Shown piece after piece: positions 57,419 through 64,000 of a stretch of DNA of 64,000 nt. The position numbers and the translations under genes were made by a program. Under the pieces are notes generated by a model. The model did no database searches, was not told the origin of the DNA, and was given only the letters and a program-made list of their open reading frames with translations. Every line of letters starts with the position of its first letter. Within the stretch, counting starts at the first letter, position 1. The stretch is from Amylostereum areolatum (lineage: Eukaryota; Basidiomycota; Agaricomycetes; Russulales; Stereaceae), in NCBI GenBank assembly GCA_012932865.1, contig SAXG01000052.1, positions 186,001-250,000 on the forward strand, read 5' to 3'.

Positions 57419-58113
57419 GTCGTTCGGTGGGAGCTCGTTGAAGAGAAGTAGGAGGGCGTCGGAGTTGTCGGGTTGATAGTGGTAGTTGTCGGGTTGATCC
57501 CAAAGTTCAAAGTCGACGATAAGATCGGTATCGAGTGGGTCGTCGTCTGAATCGAACTCGTCTGGGTTAAGGTACGCAGGACCGGCTTGTCCTGGTGGTC
57601 GAGGGAACGTGTTGGAAGGTTAAGCAGGGATACTTTCGTTGGCCTAACCAAGGGATTGGCCCCGGCAGTGCAAACTCCGAACCGAAAGATTCCCAAAGTC
57701 GTCGCCTATCATAGGCACTTTATCCCCAGATTCACGATTCGTCTACCCCTGATTTCCTCAGCCTCCTCGGCCTGTTGGTGGGGACATTCCGACTAGCGTC
57801 TCACAAGGGCGCAGCGGCAACCAGTAATTTTGCCGTTCGAAGCTGTGTTTCACAAGCTCCTACACCAAAGGTGCAACATCAAGAATTGACTTGGTCCGCC
57901 CGTGGTAAGGCAAAGACAAGTGTAGCCGCGTAGATCTGCCCGAAGGTTTCACTACAAACGCGCCACCCAGAGTGGTATGGAACACGTTACTCTATCTGTG
58001 TGATGTGCGCGTACAAGCGAAGTGGGCTCAACTGGGACTTGAATGTGAAGGGAACGACTTGTCGCACAAGCTACTCCTTCAGAGCAGGGTGCGCGCGAGA
58101 GATCTCGACCTAA
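57419..58113 (-). other. Gypsy-C 5' leader
   Basis: About 695 bp lie between the 5' LTR and Gag. The first bases on the minus strand are TTAGGTCGAGATCTC, holding the primer site. The rest shows no reliable gene; Thr/Ser/Pro-rich open frames near the Gag start are probably leader sequence. Confidence 0.6.
58102..58111 (-). promoter_or_regulatory. Gypsy-C primer-binding site, self-priming type
   Basis: The minus strand reads AGGTCGAGAT two bases inside the 5' LTR. It pairs with ATCTTGACCT at the predicted RNA 5' end (58347-58338, minus) with nine Watson-Crick pairs and one G-U. No tRNA-type TGG primer site follows the LTR. Confidence 0.7.
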
Positions 58114-58668
58114 TGTGACAACGGAGTCGATCACGTGCCGACAACGACAACAACACACAACAAAAATAAGAAAGAAACTCGAAGTCAACCTCCTCAAGCG
58201 CGACTACACAGGTCAGCGCGCGAAGCCGCAGGGGCACTACTTAGGCACTGCAAACGACTAGTCCAAAGACCAAGTTTAGCATTAGTCGCAGTTCTAAGAT
58301 ACAGTAGAAACACTGCTTACCTAGTCCAAAGACCAAGAGGTCAAGATGAGGACTAGGCTCGCTACATGCACTCCTTTTATACTACTAGGATGACCCACTT
58401 CAGAGCCCCTTGACCCACATAATATCCTAAGTACAGTAATCGTATTCTACCAATCCTGTGTGCTGATTCTATGCTGTGCGTGTAAGCGGAGTTCCAAAGT
58501 CCGAAATCAGGTGATACGTCATGTGAAGAGAAACACGTGCTTAGTCATGTGACCAACCCAGCCATAATCCCCAGTCCAAAACAATGTCCTTCCACCGTCG
58601 TAACAAAATGAAAAGGGTGTAAGTCCTTTTGAGGAAAAAGATAGGGGCTATTGACACGTGTTGTCACA
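58114..58668 (-). repeat. Gypsy-C 5' LTR
   Basis: The 555-bp LTR is followed on the right by ACATC, the target duplication shared with 51654-51658. Confidence 0.95.
58338..58381 (-). promoter_or_regulatory. Gypsy-C LTR TATA box and predicted transcript start
   Basis: On the minus strand TATAAAA (58381-58375) is followed, after exactly 27 nt, by ATCTTGACCT beginning at 58347. The spacing equals that in the Gypsy-E LTR, and the start sequence is complementary to the primer site. Confidence 0.65.
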
Positions 58669-59575
58669 ACATCCTTCGACATATTTCTGGACATCATCTC
58701 TAATGACAGGCCACTAGTAGTTGCGTGTGATGAGCTTGTAGGTCTTGTATTGTCCTGGATGACCGACAAGCGGGCCGTCATGATGAGCTTGGATGATGTC
58801 TGCATGGAGTCCTTTGTCTCTTGGGACATAGAGTCTGTGTTGCCAGGTGACCGTTCCGTCTGCGTGTTCCAGCCATCCCTTCACTTTGAGTGCTAAGGCG
58901 CGTTCTACTGCATGGTCTTGGAGTAAGGTAGCCTCCTGAATCCGCTCAATGAAGACATTGTCAGGTCCATTGGTTACAATTCCTGCATGGTTGAGGGCAC
59001 GAAAGAGTTCTGGTTTTAGGAGGACAATATTTTCATTGTCTTTCTCCCCCTTCTCAAGGCCCGCTAGTCGGGAAATAGCATCGAGTTTGCCCATTGTTTT
59101 GCCAGGCTTGTGGAGTAGCATACAATGATACTCTTGTAGCTCCGTTAACCACCGTGCTTGTCTCTGATTTAGCTTCTGCGCCTTGCGGAAGTACGTGAGA
59201 TTACGATGATCCAACCAGATTTCAAACTCCTGTCGTGCACCCATGAGGTATTGTCTCCATTTCTCCAGCGCCGTCATGATGGCCAGTAATTCCTTGTCAT
59301 AGATCTCATAGTTCCTCTCAGCTTTGCTAAGGGACTTGGAGAGGAAGGCGACCAAGTGCCATTTGCCATTGTCCTGTTGTTGCGAAAGTACCGTGCCCGT
59401 GGCGTAGTCAGAGGAGTCTGCTTCGACACAGAACTATCTATCATCTGTAGGGATTGCTAGAACTGGCTGCGATGTTATACGTCGCTTGAGTTCCTCGAAC
59501 GCCTCCTGCTGCGGGGTGTTCCAGACCCATTCCGTCTTCCCAGTGAGCTTAGTCATTGGGTGAGCACAATGGCGA
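58669..59575 (-). pseudogene. Gypsy-B copy 2 RNase H and integrase zinc domain
   Basis: From 59575 the frame reads [20 protein letters not shown], RNase H (EADSSDYATGTVLSQQ; NYEIYDKELLAIM; WLDHRNLTYFRKAQKLNQRQ) and LVGHPGQYKTYKLITRNY then WPVIRDDVQKYVEG up to the Gypsy-C insertion. TAG at 59434-59436 (after TDDR) and TAG at 58714-58716, the latter replacing the first W of the conserved YWWP. The upstream RT is missing. Confidence 0.88.
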
Positions 59576-59998
59576 TGTCAGAGATGCAGTTTATGAGACC
59601 GATGGAGCCGCCTAAGTTGCGACGATGAGAGGAGCAAGAGAGAACAGATGGATTCGAGAGTGTCAGGCCTAGGGTAGTGCAACGTGCGCTACAGTACCGT
59701 ATGACGAGATGGACAGTCTAAGGAAAAGGGAGAAGAGATACTGTCCTTATATACAAGTGGGAACGATGATGCGATGTGATGCAATAGTGATGCGAGCGGG
59801 GGGAACAATAAGAAAGGAGTCATGGGGCGAAGGACAGAAGTCCGGAGCAGTGATGTCATAGATAAGAATGCAGAACCCCGTTCGGAAGTCCAGGCAATGA
59901 TGTCGTTGGAGCATGTGATGCGAAGGAAAGTCATGTGCCGTGACGTGTCGCGTGTACAAGGTCTGCAAATGAAGAGAGAAATGGAGCGATCTGTGGCA
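59576..59998 (-). repeat. Gypsy-D 3' LTR
   Basis: It contains, on the minus strand, TATATAA followed 27 nt later by AGACTGTCCAT, the same promoter layout as the other gypsy LTRs. Confidence 0.8.
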
Positions 59999-60003
59999 TT
60001 CCC

Positions 60004-60645
60004 CCCCCTCCAAGACGCGCTTTCGCCTGGAGCACAATGTCATCTGCAAGGGTGGATGCGGGAAAATCATCGAAGGAGATGCCGAGGGAACGCACAGGGA
60101 GGGGTGCGTTTGGATGGTGCTTGTGGAAGGCGTCAATCATGTTGGTAACCTTTGAGAGCGACGAACACGGGAGCCAGGTGTTTTCGGAGTCGGGATAGCC
60201 GGCCCACTTGATGAGGTACTGAATACCTTTCTTGTTACGAGTTGGCTTGGAGTCGACAATATCTTCAATGTCGTATTCTTCTTCACCGTCAATGAGGTCT
60301 GGTGGCAGCCGTTCGTAATTCGGCCCGTGAGCGGCTATCTCCTTGTACGCGGTGAGCAATGAGGCATGGAAGACTGGATGTATTTGCCACGTCTTTGGCA
60401 GCTTCAAGCGGTAGTTGACTGGGCTGATGACGTCAATGATTTCGAAGGGTCCAAATTGTTTGGCGGTGAGCTTAGCTTTCGGTCTCGTCGTTCTCAGATT
60501 CTTGCCTTTTAGCCATACTTTGTCTCTGATGGCAAACTGCGTTGATTTGCTGACCGTGTCGCCATTGTAGTGCTTCATCAAGTCTGATGCGAGGGCAAGG
60601 CTGGCCTTGATCTCCTGTCGGACTTCTTCAAGTTGACGGAGGCAT
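60004..60645 (-). pseudogene. Gypsy-D integrase C-terminus and chromodomain
   Basis: The frame runs from 60645 (LRQLEEVRQEIKASLALASD), through LMKHYNGDTVSKSTQFAIRD, KVWLKGKNLRTTRPKAKLTA, QFGPFEIIDVISPVNYRLKL, to the chromodomain EEEYDIEDIVDSKPTRNKKG with IQYLIKWAGYPDSENTW, and ends shortly before the LTR, the frame continuing open into it. No stop or frameshift occurs in this part, unlike Gypsy-A. The N-terminal part is lost to the Gypsy-E LTR at 60646. Confidence 0.88.
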
Positions 60646-61103
60646 TGTCATGAACGGTCTATAATTTTCTTTTTACTTTACATCAGTTACACGCTTTAGG
60701 ACTTATCGACTTATCACCGGTCCAGCTCCACTTCGGCCCGGACCCGGTTCATCTATATCCTGCCCGGACCCACGTGACTCATCCTGGCCCGGGTCTGACT
60801 CCTTTCTCTTGACTCATGCTGTACGATACTGACTCATGCTATGCTCTTTGACATACGACTGCTTACTTATACTAGGTCTGCTTACTGGTCGCCGTGTATC
60901 GGTTGCTTACCTAAGTCTCTCTCCTCTTGTGTATATAAGGCTCGCTCTCGCTGTACATATTCCTTATCTCGAGCTAGTCAATTCTACCGACTTTGCTTGC
61001 TTTCCCTCATCTGTCGCCGTGTCTGATCGGCTCCCTTCTATTGTTCTCATCTTCTAGTCAGCTGTGTCGTAACTTGGTGCTGTCGCACTAGTTGTTGCTG
61101 ACA
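60646..61103 (+). repeat. Gypsy-E 5' LTR (Gypsy-B/E family, copy 3)
   Basis: The 458-bp LTR is most like copy 2 (both end TCTTCTAGTCAGCTGTGTCG… then …TTGCTGACA). Confidence 0.92.
60932..60975 (+). promoter_or_regulatory. Gypsy-E LTR TATA box and predicted transcript start
   Basis: TATATAA at 60932-60938; after 27 nt, ATCTCGAGCT at 60966-60975, the likely RNA 5' end and the sequence complementary to the primer site. Confidence 0.65.
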
Positions 61104-61105
61104 TA

Positions 61106-61115
61106 AGCTTGAGAT
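61106..61115 (+). promoter_or_regulatory. Gypsy-E primer-binding site, self-priming type
   Basis: AGCTTGAGAT, two bases after the LTR, pairs with ATCTCGAGCT (60966-60975) with nine Watson-Crick pairs and one G-U at the fifth base, as in Gypsy-C. Confidence 0.7.
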
Positions 61116-61571
61116 CTGTTTACTCTTGCACCACCCTACGACCGTCCCTACGTACTGTAGTAGTAGTATTACCCGTCTGGTACTGACCTTGTTCTCCCCC
61201 TATGCTGCCCTAGACCGTTGCCCCCCAGAATACGTGACTCGTTACCCTGACATTGTGGTCGTGCGCACATATACCGGTGCCGGCTTGACGTTTCCCCCAA
61301 AACGTTACACCTACTCGAGACTCTCCAACACCAGGAGTTTAAAGCTCAGAGGTGACAGTAGAAGGTGCACCTTTGGTGTAGGAAACAAGTAAAAGCGGCG
61401 AAAGGAAAGCAGTTTAGGAAGTCTTTGGGCTCGTATCCCCTAGATGAAGAGACAGCCAACAGGTCGAGAAGACTGAGGCAGACCGTCTTGCGATTTTGTA
61501 ACAGAACCACCTTCCCTCGACAAAATCTTCCCTTGCTGCACAGAGTAACCATTTTGACTGGGGGCTTGTGC

Positions 61572-63514
61572 ATGGAAGATTGGCGCTCGCAAGTACAAGA
61601 ATTCATCCCCATCAGCGACAACGCTATCGTCTCCCTCATCAACAAGTCCAAAGACCCTTGGGCCTGGCACAATTGGAAGGTCGCCCTTGGTGTAGAAGAA
61701 CTCGAAGACTCCATCATAGACGTCTATTTCTATTGCCTCAAAATAAGAGAACAAGGAACCGGAAGCTGCTACATCCACTTCCGCCCGTACGTCACCTACC
61801 ACTACAGACTCAAGCAACCCCCAAAGTCCTTCTATGCACCCAACGAGAAAATACCTGTTGACACTTGACACACCCACCGCCTCCTTACACCAGGCAACAC
61901 CTCCGATCCCACACCAGAGCCAGAGGTCATCGACCTCACCCACTTATAAACAATTCCCTCATTCGGACTCAATGATTCCGACTCCAGCTTAGAAACAGGC
62001 TCCGATACCAACCTCGATAACTGCTGCATCTTCCCCCTCCCCCTAGGCGTCACTCAAGAAGACGACAACGTCTTTACTGCTTGACTCGGAGACAACACCC
62101 AAGAAGTCGCCTTTATAACCACTGAACTCAGTGGCATCATCTGGTACTTCACCGACGGAGACCAACCCGACCTCACTGAAACCAACTTCAACCTCATCGC
62201 CGCCTCCGCCCTACCACCTGTCACTGACGAAGACTTCTCCAACCTCGACGAACCAGTCATGGCTGCCCAGTGGGTCCGCACCGACCCCCAACCCCCTCTC
62301 CCCGCCAAACTTGCCAACTGCACTGAAATTGGTGGAACATGGAACATCGTCATCGGCCAAACTGGCTCTCCCATCCAAAACATGAATAACAGCACCGACA
62401 ACGCATGGCTCATAGAAGTAAACGGTCAATGGGTTGTCATTCCTGCCGTGCTTGTTTCCGCCCTCAACCTGCCACCCCCCACCGTCAATGTCACTGCTCC
62501 TCCCATCACTGTCAACCCCCGGCTGTCACCGTTAGCGCCCCAGCCGCTGCCGCCGCCAGACCCCCTCGAAAGAAGGTCCACGCAAAAACTCCTGAAGGCT
62601 TCTCTGGAAAACGAGAGGACTTCAATGACTGGATGCGATCATGTGAGGAATACATGCGAGCCACTGAGGATGACCTCGTGACGGACAAAAACAAAGTCCT
62701 CTTCATCCTCACCTACATGATGGGGGAGGCAGCACGCACCTGGAAGGCTGAGTACGAGGATGCACACCTGGCCAATGGAGCCATGGTCGCCTGGGTGGAC
62801 TTCCACAAGGCACTCAAAGGGGCCTTCACTGACATCAATGAGCAGCACCGCGCCGCAGTCGAACTGGACGGATTCAAACAGACGAAGGGTACCACTGCCC
62901 ATGAATACTTCGCCAAGTTCGAACAACTGGCAAGGAAGGCAGGATACTCCACAGCGCAGGACCCTATCCACCTTATGCAGCTGCTCAAGCACAATGTCTA
63001 CTACCGGACCATCGACTCCATCTACGACAGCGGTCACGTCCCTCAGAAATATGAGGACCTCAAAGAGTGCATCATCCTGATTGACGGTCTGCGACAGGAG
63101 CGGGAGGACCTGAAGACCCAGCGCAGCGGACCCGCGCAGAACCAAAAACCCAAAGGACAGGGATCGTCCAATGGGCAACAAGGAGGGCAGGTCCCATGGC
63201 ACCACGATGGAACCGGCACGGTGCACAGTGGCAAAGGTCAGCCGATGGACATCAACCGTGTCGACATCAAGGGGCGATGCTTCCGCTGCGGACAAAATGG
63301 CCACCAAGTGCGGGACTGCAGAGTGGATGTGAAGAACATCCGAGACATGTGGGGGAGGGACCGGTACACAGAACCACCAAAGCGGGAGGCTCGAGCACAG
63401 ACGTTCAAGACGCCCACCGCTTGGGCTAGGAGCCTGTCGGCCGAGGATCGGAAAAGCGTGATGGACGCGCTTCAAGCTCCACCGAAGGTGGAAGAGAAGA
63501 AGGAGGGTTTTTGA
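61572..63514 (+). pseudogene. Gypsy-E Gag with CCHC knuckle, three stops and a frameshift
   Basis: ATG 61572 (MEDWRSQVQEFIPISDNAIV) is the first good start; the frame is open upstream. One frame runs to about 62520 with TGA 61866-61868, TAA 61947-61949 and TGA 62082-62084, each one C-to-T step from a sense codon. A run of five C at 62517-62521 is the likely site of a one-base shift into the frame ending at 63514. Downstream are the capsid-like region (KTPEGFSGKREDFNDWMRSC; FHKALKGAFTDINEQHRAAV; ARKAGYSTAQDPIHLMQLL) and the knuckle CFRCGQNGHQVRDC (about 63277-63320). The long N-terminal extension before the capsid region is unusual and has no recognised domain. Confidence 0.82.
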
Positions 63515-63972
63515 GGGGGCTGACGATGTACACGGCATCTGAAGCCCAAGTTTCTGTTTCTCGCTCGTCTGGTTTTGTTGCGCCTCGGTGGCCTGGTTCT
63601 CGTTTGCATATGCGCATTGTTGATTCGGACTGTACTACTACGGGGGATATCCCCATTATGACTTCTCTTACGGACTATATCAGTACGGGCACGCGTCCCG
63701 TTGTTATTTTAGATACTCAGGCTTCAATTTGTGAGCCTTCGGCTTTGGATACAGCATCAGTTTCGGTTTCAGTTTTGGATACGGCTTTGGATACGGACTC
63801 GGTTTTGGTCATGGACCCTGTGAAGTCAGGGACAATGCCGTGCGATGGAAGGGGCACGGCGCCCAAATCATGTTATATGGCACCTGGAACGGCTCAATGG
63901 ATACTTCATCGCTTAAGGGAAGACAAACCTGAAAGCGCGATTGCAATCCTTCGTATCTGGACACACCATTGA
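63515..63972 (+). pseudogene. Gypsy-E Gag-Pol linker / start of Pol, partial
   Basis: The frame at 63511-63972 reads SEAQVSVSRSSGFVAPRW…, Ser/Thr/Asp-rich with a repeated VSVSVLDTALDTDS element, similar in place and composition to the linker between Gag and Pol in Gypsy-C. It ends at TGA near 63972, before any protease motif. The DSGA motif expected next lies beyond the window. Confidence 0.5.
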
Positions 63973-64000
63973 CGCCGCGACGAAGCTACTGATGAAGCCA

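Larger units (their letters stand above)
51659..58668 (-). mobile_element. Gypsy-C: full-length chromovirus nested in Gypsy-B
   Basis: The 7.0-kb minus-strand element has 555-bp LTRs at 58114-58668 (5') and 51659-52213 (3') and a perfect 5-bp duplication ACATC (51654-51658 and 58669-58673). The purine tract GGAGGGGGGTAA abuts the 3' LTR, and a self-complementary primer site lies at 58102-58111. Gag is open; Pol carries three nonsense codons and one frameshift. It is the youngest structurally complete gypsy insertion in the window. Confidence 0.95.
49949..59575 (-). mobile_element. Gypsy-B copy 2, split by nested Gypsy-C
   Basis: The minus-strand element is seen from RNase H (59575) to its 3' LTR (49949-50406). 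Gypsy-C (51659-58668) is inserted in it with duplication ACATC; removing Gypsy-C joins …DDVQKYVEGC to CETCQCTKIRHDR exactly in frame at the integrase zinc motif. The 5' part (LTR, Gag, protease, most of RT) is absent, replaced at 59576 by the LTR of Gypsy-D. Confidence 0.92.
59576..60645 (-). mobile_element. Gypsy-D: 3' fragment of another chromovirus
   Basis: The minus-strand fragment has a 423-bp 3' LTR (59576-59998, TGTCAGAGATGC…GATCTGTGGCA), purine tract GGAGGGGGGGAA, and the end of Pol up to 60645, where the Gypsy-E LTR cuts it. It is related to Gypsy-A (same gene end, similar LTR tail) but is a separate family. Confidence 0.88.
60646..64000 (+). mobile_element. Gypsy-E: 5' half, runs off the window
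   Basis: The plus-strand element has its 5' LTR at 60646-61103, same family as the Gypsy-B LTRs, then primer site, leader, Gag and the beginning of Pol. The left flank is GGCAT inside Gypsy-D. The right end, with most of Pol and the 3' LTR, lies beyond 64000, so its duplication cannot be tested. It may be the same family as Gypsy-B, since the LTRs match, which would supply the Gag that Gypsy-B lacks here. Confidence 0.88.

Noticed and set aside
1..64000. A novel defence, secondary-metabolite or bacterial-type operon
   Set aside because: No such enzymes, no operon spacing; all confident proteins are retroelement products or eukaryotic single genes with introns.

Overview
The window looks like nuclear DNA of a basidiomycete, most likely an agaricomycete. 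It has intron-rich genes with very short introns (about 47-60 bp, GTRNGT donors, CTAAC/CTGAC branch sites, YAG acceptors), F-box-like paralogues, large lineage-type proteins of unknown role, and a dense nest of LTR retrotransposons. There is no bacterial operon structure. Identification rests on protein motifs and gene architecture, not on a database search.

Region by region. 1-9 kb: remnants of resident genes. These are a 3' terminal exon on the plus strand, two tandem frameshifted F-box-like genes, a hypothetical gene split by a solo gypsy LTR, and a larger intron-rich gene (6.7-8.9 kb) that can be followed through several exons. 9-11.8 kb: GC-rich minisatellite DNA with a perfect 21-bp inverted repeat. 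11.8-14.8 kb: one gene interrupted by a 655-bp hAT-like MITE and cut at its 3' end by Gypsy-A. 14.8-21.9 kb: Gypsy-A, a chromodomain gypsy element on the minus strand. 21.9-25.1 kb: a 169-bp tandem repeat, a decayed gene and a tRNA-like sequence. 25.1-45.6 kb: a pile of one Copia family (three long copies, one 5' half, three internal scraps, seven LTRs in both orientations). 45.6-64 kb: four further gypsy groups. Two Gypsy-B copies face each other across a coiled-coil gene that carries a second hAT MITE. Gypsy-C (7.0 kb, TSD ACATC) is nested in the integrase of one Gypsy-B. A 3' piece of Gypsy-D follows, and the 5' half of Gypsy-E runs off the window end.

How the parts work. The gypsy elements encode Gag with zinc knuckles and a Pol with protease, reverse transcriptase, RNase H and integrase, ending in a chromodomain in A, B, C and D (E runs out of the window before that point). 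Just inside the 5' LTR of A, C and E is a 10-nt sequence complementary to the predicted transcript start, which lies 26-27 nt after the LTR TATA box. This fits Tf1-type self-priming. The Copia family instead carries a primer site matching the anticodon region of initiator tRNA-Met, as in Drosophila copia. The gypsy copies carry nonsense codons that all fit C:G to T:A change. The Copia copies are broken mainly by small indels. No element in the window has an uninterrupted gag-pol, and the resident genes are mostly broken. No defence system, secondary-metabolite cluster or other novel pathway was seen. The most notable points are priming logic, mutation signature, nested insertion history and Copia rearrangement.
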